Source: Natrialba sp. SSL1 (GTDB lineage: Archaea; Halobacteriota; Halobacteria; Halobacteriales; Natrialbaceae). Taken from it: DNA of 64,000 nt. Location of the stretch: contig NZ_MASN01000060.1 in the NCBI RefSeq assembly GCF_001861355.1, forward strand, positions 62,001 to 126,000, written 5' to 3'. The notes below the pieces were generated by a model. The model ran no database searches. It worked only from the letters and a program-made list of their open reading frames with translations, and was not told the origin of the DNA. A program made the translations under genes and the position numbers. Shown in pieces: positions 36,657 to 45,979 of this stretch. The stretch's first letter is position 1. The number at the start of each line of letters is the position of its first letter.

Positions 36657-37807
36657 GACTCCGCCTGCGCCTCTGCTTCGGGCGCGAGCACGTCCGCGAG
36701 TGCCGTCACAACCTGGTCTCCGGCCGCCTCGTCGATCACGAGCGGCGGCAGCAGGCGAACGACCGAACGCCCGGCCGGCAGCGCGAGAATCTGGTGCTCG
36801 AGTGCGAGGTCGCGAAGCACGCCGTTCGCCCCGCGTTTCACCTCGACACCGAGCATGAGGCCCTCGCCGCGAACGTCCCGAATCGGCACGTCGAGCGCAG
36901 CGAGCTCGTCCTGCAGGTAACCGCCGATTTCGGCGGCGTTCCCCGGCAGATCCTCCTCGACAACTACGTCGAGGGTGGCGTTCGCTGCAGCCGAAACGAG
37001 GGGGTTGCCCGAGAACGTCGAGCCGTGTGGGCCCGCCGACTCGGCGATCCAGTCCGCACAGAGCGTCGCACCCATCGGAAGCCCGCTCGCGATGCCCTTC
37101 GCGGTCGTCAGGATGTCGGGCGTCACGCCGGAGCCCTCGCAGGCCCAGAACTCGCCCGTACGGCCGATTCCGGTCTGGATTTCGTCGAAGATCAGCGCGG
37201 TGTCGGTCGCCTCGGTGACCTCGCGCGCCGTCTCGAGGTAATCCTGTGGCGCAGGGTGAATCCCACCCTCGCCCTGGATCGGTTCGAGGATCACCGCCGC
37301 GGTGTCGTCGGCGACGGCGGACTCGAGTTCCACTGCATCACCGTAGGTGACGAACTCGACGTGCTCCTCGAGCAACGGCTCGAAGGACTTCTTGTACTTG
37401 GGTTTCCAGGTCGCAGAGAGCGTTCCCGCGGTGCGGCCGTGGAAGGCGCGCTTGGCGGCAACGATTTTCGTGCCGTCGGTGGCGCTCCGGGCGAACTTCA
37501 GCGCGGCCTCGTTGGCCTCGGTGCCGGAGTTACAGAGCCAGACGTTTTCGATGCCGTCGGGTGCGAGCGCCCCCAGTTTCTCGTGGAGATCAGCACGCGC
37601 CTGAACGGGATAGGAACCCTGCACGTACAGCAGGTCGCCGGCCTGCTCCTGGACTGCCTCGACCACGTCCGGATGGCAGTGGCCGGTCGGTGTACAGGCG
37701 TAGCTCGCGCCGAAATCCAGATATTCCGTGCCGTTCTCGGCGGTGAGCGTCGCGCCCTCGCCGGTTGCGATGCTGATCGGTTTTTCGGAGAAGACGAATC
37801 CGCTCAT
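36653..37807 (-). CDS. argD: [LysW]-glutamate-semialdehyde / acetylornithine-type aminotransferase
   Basis: Class III PLP aminotransferase, 384 residues, acting on carrier-bound glutamate semialdehyde (LysJ/ArgD family). The PLP lysine is in TTAKGIASGLPMGA. CNSGTEANEAALKFAR and LIFDEIQTGIGRTG are diagnostic. Overlaps argB and argE by 4 bp on each side, so translational coupling is likely. Confidence 0.92.
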   Translation of the reverse strand: MSGFVFSEKPISIATGEGATLTAENGTEYLDFGASYACTPTGHCHPDVVEAVQEQAGDLLYVQGSYPVQARADLHEKLGALAPDGIENVWLCNSGTEANEAALKFARSATDGTKIVAAKRAFHGRTAGTLSATWKPKYKKSFEPLLEEHVEFVTYGDAVELESAVADDTAAVILEPIQGEGGIHPAPQDYLETAREVTEATDTALIFDEIQTGIGRTGEFWACEGSGVTPDILTTAKGIASGLPMGATLCADWIAESAGPHGSTFSGNPLVSAAANATLDVVVEEDLPGNAAEIGGYLQDELAALDVPIRDVRGEGLMLGVEVKRGANGVLRDLALEHQILALPAGRSVVRLLPPLVIDEAAGDQVVTALADVLAPEAEAQAES

Positions 37808-38736
37808 TGTGTTGCCTCCGTTGCTGTCGTGTCCGCATCGGCTGTCTCGGTGTCACCGAGCACGCCGGGCTCGAGTGTCGTTCCCTCGCCTGCGAGCGCA
37901 CTCGTGATCGGGTCGTCCGCGTTCGCCGACGCGACCGTGACCGAGGTCGCACCGCCTTCCAGAGCCTCCTCGGCGGCCATGACCTTCTTCGTCATGAACC
38001 CCTCCGCGGCTGTCTTGACGGTCTCGAACGCTTCGGGCGTCGCAGCTGCGTCTATCTTCGTCGACTCGTCGTCGGGGTCCTCGTAGATGCCCGAGACGTC
38101 CGTCAGGACGACCAGGTGGGCCTCGAGTGCCCCCGCAATTGCGGCGGCCGCGCGGTCCGCGTCGGCGTTAACAGCCGTGTACCCACCGTCTCGCGAGCCC
38201 TGCTCGCTCGAGTTATCCGCGGAACGTCGTTCCGCGCTCTCTTTTTCGCGTCCGAGAACAGGAACCGAGACGACCGGCGTATAGCCGCCCGCGAGGATCG
38301 TCTCGAGTAGGTCCGCGTTCACGGACTCGATCGTGCCCGAGTGATCGCCACGCAAAATCTTCTTCCTTCCGTCCTCCTTGACGCGAACCGCGGACTTGCG
38401 CTTGCCCTCGAGCAGTTTGCCGTCAGTGCCCGAGAGACCCACGGCGTTCACGCCCTCGTTGTGCAGACTCTCGACCAGATCGGTGTTGAGCTTGCCGGGC
38501 ATGACCATCTTGAAGACGTTCATGGTGTCTTCGTCCGTAAAGCGGCCGACGACGCCACCGGGCGTCTCGACGTAGGTTGGGTCCTGGCCGAGGTCCTCGA
38601 GTGTCTCGTCGACGGCGGTCGACCCGCCGTGGGTGAGGACGACGTCCTCCCCGTCTTCGACGAGAGAGGCGACATCCGCGAGCGCACCTTCGGGGTCGAC
38701 GGCGCGTGCGCCGCCGATCTTGACAACGACCGTCAT
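37804..38736 (-). CDS. argB: [LysW]-glutamate/aminoadipate kinase
   Basis: Amino acid kinase of the LysZ/ArgB type, phosphorylating the side-chain carboxylate of the carrier-bound amino acid. N-terminal MTVVVKIGGARA, LTHGGS, and the second nucleotide loop VVLTDVSGIYEDP are seen. An insertion of ~22 charged residues (GREKESAERRSADNSSEQGS) and a ~25-residue acidic tail make it longer (310) than usual. 1 bp after argC. Confidence 0.92.
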   Translation of the reverse strand: MTVVVKIGGARAVDPEGALADVASLVEDGEDVVLTHGGSTAVDETLEDLGQDPTYVETPGGVVGRFTDEDTMNVFKMVMPGKLNTDLVESLHNEGVNAVGLSGTDGKLLEGKRKSAVRVKEDGRKKILRGDHSGTIESVNADLLETILAGGYTPVVSVPVLGREKESAERRSADNSSEQGSRDGGYTAVNADADRAAAAIAGALEAHLVVLTDVSGIYEDPDDESTKIDAAATPEAFETVKTAAEGFMTKKVMAAEEALEGGATSVTVASANADDPITSALAGEGTTLEPGVLGDTETADADTTATEATQ

Positions 38737-38737
38737 C

Positions 38738-39820
38738 TCAGGGCGCCCCCACGGGATGCAGTCCCGTGAACTCGAGTCCGGCCGTTTCCTCGAAGCCGAG
38801 GGCGACGTTCGCGGCGTGGACCGCCTGCCCCGCCGAGCCCTTCATCATGTTGTCGATCGCCGAGAAGACGACGACGCGCTTGTTCGACGGATCGAGTTCG
38901 AAGCCGACCTCCGCGAGGTTCGTCCCCGCGACGGACTTGGGCTCCGGATAGCGGTAGACGCCGGAGCCGCCCGCGGCCATGCGGACGAACGGCTCGTCCT
39001 CGTAGCAGCCGCGGTACGCCTTCCAGAGGTCACCCTTCGAGACGGGCGAACTGGGGAAGACGTGACTCGTCGCGCTCGCGCCGCGGACCATGTCCACGGC
39101 GTGGCAGGTGAACGCCACCGAAGTGCCGAGGAACTGCTCGATTTCGGCCTCGTGGCGGTGGCCCATCGGCGCGTAGGGGCGGACAACACCCGAACGCTCA
39201 GGGTGGCTCGAAGCCTCGCCCCCGCCCGCGCCGCCCTCGGAGGAGCCGACCTTCACGTCGACGACGATCTGCTCCCCGCCCTCCAGAATGTCGTGCTCGA
39301 ACAGCGGGTACAGCCCGAGGATGGTGGCGGTGGCGTTACAACCGCCGCCCGCGATGAGTTCGGCCCCCGCGAGGTTCTCGCGGTTGATTTCGGGCAGTGC
39401 GTACTCCGCTTTCTCCAGGTACTCCGGCGCGTCGTGGCCGTCGTACCACTCGACGTACTGCTCTTCGGTGTCGAGGCGGAAGTCCGCCGAGAGATCCACA
39501 ACCGTATCCGCGACCTCGAAGAAGTCGTCTACCTGCCCCATCGAGACGCCGTGTGGCGTCGCGGCGAACAGAACGTCGACGCTCTCCAGGTCCTCGGGTT
39601 CGGTAAAGCGCAGGTCCGTCCCGCGAAGTGGCGGGTGGACGGAGCCGACGCTCTTGCCGGCCTTCGAGCGGCTGGTGACCTCCGCGATCTCGAAGTTCGG
39701 GTGACCGGCGAGCAACCGCAGGAGTTCGCCGCCGGTGAAGCCGCTGCCGCCGATGACGGTCGCGGTGACGGTCTCGGCGGACGCGTCTGCGCTTGCATCG
39801 ACGTCGGTGCCGACCGCCAT
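38738..39820 (-). CDS. argC: [LysW]-glutamyl/aminoadipyl-phosphate reductase
   Basis: NADPH-dependent reductase, LysY/ArgC family. The nucleotide loop is IGGSGFTGGELLRLL and the catalytic Cys is in AGGGCNATATI. The His of the active site is in PYAPMGHRHEAEI. 360 residues with a ~15-residue acidic leader and a short Gly/Ser/Glu insertion (SSEGGAGGGEASS). Start overlaps the argX stop by one base. Confidence 0.94.
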   Translation of the reverse strand: MAVGTDVDASADASAETVTATVIGGSGFTGGELLRLLAGHPNFEIAEVTSRSKAGKSVGSVHPPLRGTDLRFTEPEDLESVDVLFAATPHGVSMGQVDDFFEVADTVVDLSADFRLDTEEQYVEWYDGHDAPEYLEKAEYALPEINRENLAGAELIAGGGCNATATILGLYPLFEHDILEGGEQIVVDVKVGSSEGGAGGGEASSHPERSGVVRPYAPMGHRHEAEIEQFLGTSVAFTCHAVDMVRGASATSHVFPSSPVSKGDLWKAYRGCYEDEPFVRMAAGGSGVYRYPEPKSVAGTNLAEVGFELDPSNKRVVVFSAIDNMMKGSAGQAVHAANVALGFEETAGLEFTGLHPVGAP

Positions 39821-40710
39821 CAGAACGTCACCTCGAGTTCGGTCCCGCTAGCGTCTGCCTTCTGGGCTTTCTCCTCGAGCCAGTCGACAACAGTGCCGGC
39901 GACGTCGGTTTCGACGGCGTCGTTGAGCGCCTTGAACTCGACGGTATGGTTGACCTCGTGGACGGTATACCCATCTGCGGTTTCCATGAGGTCTACACCG
40001 AGCAGGCCGCCGCCGACCGCATCGCTGGCCTTCTGCACGAGTTTCTTCGCCTCGTCGTCGAGTTCGAAGACATCAGTCTCGGCCCCTTTCGCGGCGTTCG
40101 TGATCCAGTGATCCGACGAGCGAACCATCGCCGCGACGGGCTCACCGTCGACCGCGAGCACACGGATGTCGCGACCTGGTTTCTCGACGAACTCCTGCAC
40201 GTAGAACACCTTGTGCTCGTAGTGACCGAGCGTCGCCTTGTGCTCGAGAATCGCCTCCGCAGCGTCGGGCGAGTCGATCTTGGCCATCAGGCGACCCCAC
40301 GATCCCACGACGGGTTTGAGGACGCAGGGGTAGCCGAACTCCTCGATGGCCTCCATGGCCGTTTCCTTCGTGAAGGCGACCTTCGTTTCGGGCGTGGGCA
40401 CGCCGGCCTTCTCGAGTGCGAGACTGTTCTTGACCTTGTCCGCGCAAACGTCCGCGGTCTCGTGGCTGTTGACCACGGGGATGCCGTACGCGTCGAAGAA
40501 CTGCGTCGCGTACAGACTGCGGCTCGTGGCGAGACAGCGGTCGACGACGATATCGAGGTCCGCGAACTCGTCCGCGGCCTCGCTAATGTCGAACGACTGT
40601 TTGCGGACGTCAATCTTGGTGACCTCGTGGCCGCGCTCGCGAAGCTCGGTCAGGAGGAGCTTTTCGTCCTTGCGGATCCGGGAGTAGAGGATTCCTATTT
40701 GCAAGGTCAC
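39820..40710 (-). CDS. argX: Glutamate-[LysW] ligase ArgX/LysX
   Basis: ATP-grasp ligase that attaches glutamate (ArgX) or aminoadipate (LysX) to the C-terminal Glu of the carrier ArgW. 296 residues. ATP-grasp landmarks are CVLKPVVGSWGR, YVQEFVEKPGRDIRV and the metal site VDLM...HEVNHTVEFK. GTG start at 40710 overlaps the argW stop by 4 bp (GTGA). Arginine rather than lysine is favoured because argG, argH and argF are in the same locus. Confidence 0.92.
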   Translation of the reverse strand: MTLQIGILYSRIRKDEKLLLTELRERGHEVTKIDVRKQSFDISEAADEFADLDIVVDRCLATSRSLYATQFFDAYGIPVVNSHETADVCADKVKNSLALEKAGVPTPETKVAFTKETAMEAIEEFGYPCVLKPVVGSWGRLMAKIDSPDAAEAILEHKATLGHYEHKVFYVQEFVEKPGRDIRVLAVDGEPVAAMVRSSDHWITNAAKGAETDVFELDDEAKKLVQKASDAVGGGLLGVDLMETADGYTVHEVNHTVEFKALNDAVETDVAGTVVDWLEEKAQKADASGTELEVTF

Positions 40711-40871
40711 TCACCCCAGTCCTCTTCGAGCTCCGGGGCTCGCTCGAGGACTGGCGGCGCGGTGTCGACGACTTCCAGCTCGGCTCCGCAGGTCGTACAG
40801 TCAACAATCTCTCCAGCTTCCAGATCGTCGTGCAGGGAGACTTCCGCCCCACACTCGACGCATTCTGTCAT
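40707..40871 (-). CDS. argW: Amino-group carrier protein LysW/ArgW
   Basis: 54-residue carrier to which the pathway intermediates stay attached. Two zinc-binding pairs, CVECG and CTTCG, frame an acidic zinc-ribbon fold. The C-terminus is exactly the conserved EDWGE, whose last Glu is the attachment point. First gene of the argW-argX-argC-argB-argD-argE-argF operon, with an ATTTAAG box about 30 bp upstream. Confidence 0.96.
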   Translation of the reverse strand: MTECVECGAEVSLHDDLEAGEIVDCTTCGAELEVVDTAPPVLERAPELEEDWGE

Positions 40872-40899
40872 TGTATCTTGACCTGGGAACCAGACACCC

Positions 40900-40906
40900 T
40901 TAAATC
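40900..40906 (-). promoter_or_regulatory. TATA box of the argW operon
   Basis: ATTTAAG on the minus strand, about 30 bp before the argW ATG. The same heptamer occurs at the same distance before argG, so the two arginine units may share basal control. The transcript would have almost no leader. Confidence 0.55.
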
Positions 40907-41026
40907 CACCGAATATAACAGAGTAATTATATAACCATACACTACGCTAACGGCACCAAAGTACTATTTTCCCGCATATTTTGTTCTGTGTGTCACAGAT
41001 GTTATGTATTGTCCCCGGACGGGGAC

Positions 41027-41062
41027 GGCAGTCGCGGCAGTCGCGGCAGTCGCGACACTCGC
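41027..41062. repeat. 9-bp tandem repeat GGCAGTCGC (3 exact + 1 variant)
   Basis: Three exact 9-mers and a diverged fourth (GACACTCGC) in the argH-argW gap. A 36-codon plus-strand frame (41004-41114) crosses it and runs 10 bp into argH antisense. It reads Ala-Val-Ala repeats and is not accepted as a gene. Confidence 0.6.
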
Positions 41063-41104
41063 AGTGATCGCACCAGCCACGACTCCGACCAGAACACTAG
41101 CCAC

Positions 41105-42652
41105 TCAGACATAGTCGTTCACCTCCTCGCGCAGCGCCGCGTGCGCCGCATCGAGCTCATCCACGAGCTCCGTATGCACCGTCTCGTCGGACCCGATTGC
41201 ATCGCGAGCGTACTCGAGTTGATCTGCCACCGCATCGGGTGCCGGCCCGCCCTGGGAGTCGCGGCTCGCGACGCTCTGGGCGGGGTCGAGCGCGTCGGTG
41301 ACGGCGTCGGGGTCGACGTAGGTTGCGAGCGGTTCGCCGAGGACGTCCTCGGCGGCGGCGTCGAGTGCGTCGTAGTCGGCTCCTTGTTCCGCCGCTTGGT
41401 TCACGGTGTTACCGTTCGCCTGTTCCGCGGCGCGTTGCGCCGCGCTCGCGACTAGCTCGTGTGCGGTACGGAACGGAATCCCGTTCGCAGCGAGCAGGTC
41501 CGCAACGCCGGTCGCCGTCGAGAAGCCCGCGCCGGCCTCCGCTTCGAGCGCCTCCTCGTTCCAGTCGGCTGTCGCAACCGCGCCCGCGGCGACCTCGCTG
41601 GCCTCGGTCACCGAGTCGACGGCGTCCCAGGCGTGTGTCGTCGCGCGCTGCAGGTCGCGGTTGTACGCGCGGGGCAGTCCCTTGAGCGTCGTCGTCAATC
41701 CCTGAACGTTCCCGGCCGCGTCGCCCGCGACCGCGCGGACGAGTTCGAGCGTGTCGGGGTTCTTCTTCTGGGGCATGATCGACGACGTCGAGGAGTAGTC
41801 GTCCGCGAGGTCGACGAAGCCGCGGTTCGCGAAGATAATGAGGTCCTCCGCGATGCCGGACAGCGTCGTCGCATGCGTCGACAGCGCCTGCGTCGTCTCG
41901 AGCAGGAAGTCCCGACTCGAGGAGGCGTCCATCGAGTTCTCGATGACGCTGTCGAACCCGAGTAGATCGGCTGTGTACTCGCGGTCGATATCGAACGTGG
42001 TGCCCGCGAACGCCGCGCCGCCGAGTGGCGACTGGTTGAGACGCGCGTAGGCGTCGAGCAGGCGTTCGGTGTCGCGGCGGACGGCACCCTCGTAGGAGAG
42101 TGCCCAGTGGGCGACCGTCGTCGGCTGGGCGGGCTGAAGGTGCGTGTAGCCCGGCATCACCGTCTCTGTGTGTTCGCTCGCAACCTCCGCGAGCGACTCA
42201 CGAAGTGCGAGCGTTGTCTCGATGGCGTCCAGCACGTCCTCGCGCAGGCGGTAGCGAATGCAGGTCGCGACCTCGTCGTTGCGCGAGCGCGCGGTGTGCA
42301 TCTTGCCGCCTTCCTCGCCGACCTGGTCGATGACGGCCGTCTCGATGGCTTCGTGGACGTCCTCGCCGTCGGGGAGCGAGCCGTGGCCCTCAACCTCGAT
42401 CGCGTCGAGCGCGGTCAGGATCTCGCCTGCCGTTTCGTCGTCGACGATATCCTGCACCGCGAGCATGAGGACGTGTGCGCGATCGATTTCGAGGTCAGCC
42501 TCGAAGATCCGTTCGTCGGCCGCAAGCGAGGAGAGGAAGCTCCGGGCGGGGCCGCCGCTGAAGCGGTCTCGCCGGACGACGCCCGATGCGTCGCCGCCGA
42601 TGTCGCCGCCATCAGTTCTGCCAGCATCGCCGTGAGCACTCTCCTCGGTCAT
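41105..42652 (-). CDS. argH: Argininosuccinate lyase
   Basis: Last step of arginine synthesis, cleaving argininosuccinate to arginine and fumarate. Superfamily signature SSIMPQKKNPD (catalytic Ser loop). TARSRNDEVAT and the catalytic His in PGYTHLQPAQPTT are also present. 515 residues, with an N-terminal acidic leader of ~25 and a Gly/Asp/Ala-rich region near 440-470 as haloarchaeal additions. Starts 2 bp after argG. Confidence 0.95.
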   Translation of the reverse strand: MTEESAHGDAGRTDGGDIGGDASGVVRRDRFSGGPARSFLSSLAADERIFEADLEIDRAHVLMLAVQDIVDDETAGEILTALDAIEVEGHGSLPDGEDVHEAIETAVIDQVGEEGGKMHTARSRNDEVATCIRYRLREDVLDAIETTLALRESLAEVASEHTETVMPGYTHLQPAQPTTVAHWALSYEGAVRRDTERLLDAYARLNQSPLGGAAFAGTTFDIDREYTADLLGFDSVIENSMDASSSRDFLLETTQALSTHATTLSGIAEDLIIFANRGFVDLADDYSSTSSIMPQKKNPDTLELVRAVAGDAAGNVQGLTTTLKGLPRAYNRDLQRATTHAWDAVDSVTEASEVAAGAVATADWNEEALEAEAGAGFSTATGVADLLAANGIPFRTAHELVASAAQRAAEQANGNTVNQAAEQGADYDALDAAAEDVLGEPLATYVDPDAVTDALDPAQSVASRDSQGGPAPDAVADQLEYARDAIGSDETVHTELVDELDAAHAALREEVNDYV

Positions 42653-42654
42653 GA

Positions 42655-43884
42655 CTACTCCTCGCCTCCGTCCGTTGCGAGTTCGACCTCCGTCGCGTCC
42701 TCACTGTCGTCGGTCGTGACCGAGTTCGCGAGACGGCGCTGGAAGCCGTGGTACTTCGCGACGCCAGTGGCGTCTTCCTGAGCGATCTTGCCGACCGTCT
42801 CCGTATCGAAGGAGGCGTGTTCGGCCGAGTACGCGGCGTACTCGCTGTCGCGGCCAACTGGGCGGGCCTTGCCGCCCTCGAAGCGGATCGTGACCGTGCC
42901 GGTGACGCGCTGCTGGGTCTCAGTGATGAAGCCCTCGAGTGCACCCACGAGTGGCGCGTCGACGAGGCCCTCGTAGCCCTTCTTCGACCACTTCTGGTCG
43001 ATCAGCTGCTTGAACTCGCGTTCCTCCTGGGTGAGGACGAGTCCTTCGAGTGCCTCGTGGGCGTTGAGCAGCGTCGTCGCGGCGGGGTGTTCGTAATTTT
43101 CACGCACTTTGAGACCGAGCATGCGGTCTTCCATCGAGTCCGTGCGGCCGACGCCGTAGGAGCCGGCGAGCTCGTTTAGGTACTCGATCAGTGCAACGGG
43201 CTCGTACTCCTCGCCGTCGATCGCGACGGGGTAGCCCTGCTCGAAGGTGAGCTCGATCTCCTCGGTCTCGCCGGACGGCTCGTCCGTCCAGTTGTAGATT
43301 TCAGTCGAGGGAACGTAGCTCGGGTCCTCGAGTTCGTCGCCCTCGACGGAGCGACTCCAGAGGTTGGTGTCGACGGACCAGTCGCCCCCGCTGCCGCCCT
43401 CGACGGGGAGCTCTTTCTCTGCGGCGTACTCCTGTTCCCACTCGCGGGTGAGACCGAGTTCACGCACGGGCGCGATGACTTCCAGATCGGAGTCGCGCCA
43501 GACGGCCTCGAAACGGAGCTGGTCGTTCCCTTTGCCCGTACAGCCGTGGGCAATGCCGGTACAGTCCTGTTCTTCGGCGACGTCGAGAATCGCCTCGGCG
43601 ATCACTGGACGCGCGAGCGCCGTCCCGAGCGGGTAGCCCTGGTAGGTCGCGTTCGCGCGGACGCTATCGAAACAGAGGTCGGCGAACTCGTCTTTGGCGT
43701 CGACGACGTAGTGGTCGAGATCGAGCGCTTCGGCAGTCTCTTCTGCCTCTTCGAACTCCGAGGCTGGTTGACCGACGTCGACAGTGACGCCGATGACTTC
43801 ATCGTATCCGTACTCTTCCTCGAGCAGCGGGACGCAAACAGTCGTGTCAAGTCCGCCCGAGAACGCAAGTGCAACGCGTGTCAT
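42655..43884 (-). CDS. argG: Argininosuccinate synthase
   Basis: ATP-dependent ligation of citrulline and aspartate. The N-type ATP pyrophosphatase loop is ALAFSGGLDTTVC at residues 5-17. HGCTGKGNDQLRFE and the citrulline-binding region SVDTNLWSRSVEG are present. 409 residues including an acidic C-terminal tail. First gene of the argG-argH unit, with ATTTAAG box upstream. Confidence 0.96.
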   Translation of the reverse strand: MTRVALAFSGGLDTTVCVPLLEEEYGYDEVIGVTVDVGQPASEFEEAEETAEALDLDHYVVDAKDEFADLCFDSVRANATYQGYPLGTALARPVIAEAILDVAEEQDCTGIAHGCTGKGNDQLRFEAVWRDSDLEVIAPVRELGLTREWEQEYAAEKELPVEGGSGGDWSVDTNLWSRSVEGDELEDPSYVPSTEIYNWTDEPSGETEEIELTFEQGYPVAIDGEEYEPVALIEYLNELAGSYGVGRTDSMEDRMLGLKVRENYEHPAATTLLNAHEALEGLVLTQEEREFKQLIDQKWSKKGYEGLVDAPLVGALEGFITETQQRVTGTVTIRFEGGKARPVGRDSEYAAYSAEHASFDTETVGKIAQEDATGVAKYHGFQRRLANSVTTDDSEDATEVELATDGGEE

Positions 43885-43910
43885 ATCGTATCCGAATCAA
43901 CCCGATGGAC

Positions 43911-43920
43911 GTACTTAAAT
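43911..43920 (-). promoter_or_regulatory. TATA box of argG-argH
   Basis: ATTTAAGTAC on the minus strand, about 30 bp upstream of the argG ATG; predicts a short or absent leader. Confidence 0.55.
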
Positions 43921-44305
43921 TTCACTATCTAAAGTTCTGAAAATTAGTGGTAGAGCGGACGCTAACCAGGAAAATAGGTAATACCTATCGAGTTTGTAAA
44001 CAGTCGGGGACGGGGGATAAGGGATAGAATGGGCTCAAAGGCCCGGTCGCGGTCGTCGTGGTCGCGGCGAGACAGCCCCGCCGGTCCCGAAGGAAGCGAA
44101 CGCAGGTGCGGGTCCGGCAGACTGCGTCATTGTACACCTGTACGAACGTGAGTCGTATTAAACCCTCGTGTCGGGCAAATGTTGCACGAACGAGCCGACC
44201 GGCGACGATGGCGCTACGGGTAGAGAGAGAGAGAGAGAACGGCTACAGGGACAAAACAGCGAACCGCAACAGGCAAAATACAGCCCTCAATCCCACGTCT
44301 CGTCT
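43921..44305. other. Intergenic region, no gene seen
   Basis: About 385 bp between two minus-strand genes. Contains a short (GA)n run (about 44224-44237) and AT-richer stretches near 43930-44000. The plus-strand frame crossing its right half (44058-44927) is a shadow of the gene at 44306-45610. Confidence 0.45.
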
Positions 44306-45610
44306 CTACTCCTCGTCTTCCTCAGGCAACGCCAGCACGTTCTCCCGACCGATCCGGAAGACATCGATCTCGTCGTCCTCGCGCAGACCACCGACGACCT
44401 GGCTCGTCTTGGCCTCGGTCCACTCGAGTTCCGAGACGACCTGTTGCTGTTTGATGCGCCCGCCGTGTGTCTCGAGCAGTCGGAGGACGCGCTCTTCGTT
44501 GCTCAGTAGTTCGGGTGGTGGGCCGTTTGACACCGCGTCGTTGGGTCCAGTGGTGTCGGCGTTTCCGGCTGCGCCGGCGTCCGTGGCTGGTGCTGGATCA
44601 GACGACGCTGGTGGAGGTCCACCAGTGAGGGTGTCAGTATCGGTGGTGTCGTCAGCTGCTCCAGCGGGTGGCGTAGCCGTCTCGCTTCGGCGTTTGTACC
44701 ACCAACCACCTGCCCCAGCAGCAGCCAGCACACCGAGTGCGATACCGACGATGAGCCACGGCATTGCAGGGCCGTCCTCGGCGTCGGTCGGCTCCGTTTC
44801 GTTATCGCCGTTCTCTATCATGACGATCCAGGGCTGGCCCTCCATGAACTCCGTCTCGCCGCCGTTCCAGCGGATCGAGTCCTCACGCGGATCGTCAGGG
44901 GCAGGTTCGACATCGTTGATGACGTAGCCCTCCGGGGGGAACACCTGCAGTGAACGCCCTTCGACGAGGGTGAAGTCGACGAGTGCGTCGCCGGCCTCCA
45001 TCTGATTCAGTTCGACGTAGGCGAACGAGGACCACTCGAAGGAGAAGGTCACGTGACCGAGCTCCTGCGGTGTCGAACTGGTGTCCGTCGTGACGGAGCC
45101 ACTCGAAATCGACATCTCGCGTTCGGTTTCGTTCTCGCCGTCGGCGCGGATCGAATCCCAGTCCTGGAGTTCGTACTCGACGTACGCCTCGGGATTCGCC
45201 TCGACATCCTCTCGGAGCTGTTCCCACTCTTCGGATTCGGCGTCTTCGAACCGGTAGTCGACGGTGAACATCGCCGAGCGGTTCTCGTAGAGCGAGATGC
45301 TGATGTGGACGTCGGTTGCGTTGTCGAGTTGGCCGACCTCGGCGGGTTCTGGGACGTCTTCGTCAGCTTCGCCATCGTCGGCGCCGTCATCATCCTCGCC
45401 GGTCTCGTCATCGTTTTCCTGTACCAGCAGCTGTCCGTGCTCGGCACCCTGCATCCCGAGCTGGTCGTCGTCGTGTACGCTCTGGAACGCCTGTGTTGTC
45501 CCGGAATCAGCATCCGCCACCACAGCGACCGGAACGGACCAGACGACGGCAAGCACACACCCAACGACGATGAGTCCGCACACCAGGGCCCGCAGCCCCC
45601 TTCCGTCCAT
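44306..45610 (-). CDS. Membrane-anchored protein with cytoplasmic winged-helix domain
   Basis: 434 residues. A signal/anchor helix (about 10-35) is followed by an acidic linker and an extracellular beta-rich domain (about 95-270, with VHISISLYENRSAMFTVDY and FPPEGYVINDVEPAPDDP). A second membrane helix follows at about 285-307 (WLIVGIALGVLAAAGAGGWW), then a Pro/Thr linker. The C-terminal winged helix is about 370-430 (LLSNEERVLRLLETHGGRIK...SELEWTEAKTSQVVGGL). The topology suggests an envelope sensor that regulates transcription directly from the membrane. Family relationship to haloarchaeal membrane HTH proteins is by architecture. Confidence 0.75.
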   Translation of the reverse strand: MDGRGLRALVCGLIVVGCVLAVVWSVPVAVVADADSGTTQAFQSVHDDDQLGMQGAEHGQLLVQENDDETGEDDDGADDGEADEDVPEPAEVGQLDNATDVHISISLYENRSAMFTVDYRFEDAESEEWEQLREDVEANPEAYVEYELQDWDSIRADGENETEREMSISSGSVTTDTSSTPQELGHVTFSFEWSSFAYVELNQMEAGDALVDFTLVEGRSLQVFPPEGYVINDVEPAPDDPREDSIRWNGGETEFMEGQPWIVMIENGDNETEPTDAEDGPAMPWLIVGIALGVLAAAGAGGWWYKRRSETATPPAGAADDTTDTDTLTGGPPPASSDPAPATDAGAAGNADTTGPNDAVSNGPPPELLSNEERVLRLLETHGGRIKQQQVVSELEWTEAKTSQVVGGLREDDEIDVFRIGRENVLALPEEDEE

Positions 45611-45696
45611 TACCTACAACTGCCGGTGCCGACTAAATAGGTCTTTCCGACCGCGGTAGCGGAGTCCTTTTCAAACTGGTAACCCAAGACGAATGT

Positions 45697-45882
45697 ATGA
45701 ACGACTCACGCGGCGCGCTCGACGTCGAGACGCTCCTGAAGATCATCCTCGTTCTGGTGGCCGTCCTCCTCGTCATCGAGATCCTCAGCGCGTTGATTAG
45801 CGGCATTATCGGCCTGCTGCAGCCGCTAGTCATGCTCGCGATTCTCGTGCTCATCGTGCTGTGGCTGCTCGACCGACTGTAG
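45697..45882 (+). CDS. 61-residue two-helix membrane protein
   Basis: Charged N-terminus MNDSRGALDVETLLK, then two adjoining hydrophobic segments (about 15-35 and 38-58) and C-terminal LLDRL. Clean ATG. Short, but composition is convincingly that of a membrane protein. Function unknown. Confidence 0.65.
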   Translation: MNDSRGALDVETLLKIILVLVAVLLVIEILSALISGIIGLLQPLVMLAILVLIVLWLLDRL

Positions 45883-45979
45883 GAATGTAGCCGCCACCCG
45901 CCCGTTTGGCACCAGATCACACAATACAACCGCCAACACAACCCTCAAGCAACTGCCGTAACTACACCCGGCTACTCGC

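Noticed and set aside
41004-41114. 36-codon ORF across the GGCAGTCGC repeat
   Set aside because: Repeat-driven Ala/Val sequence running antisense into the argH 3' end; no supporting promoter or start context.
44058-44927. 289-codon plus-strand frame
   Set aside because: Overlaps the membrane winged-helix gene antisense and has Ser/Arg-rich non-halophilic composition.
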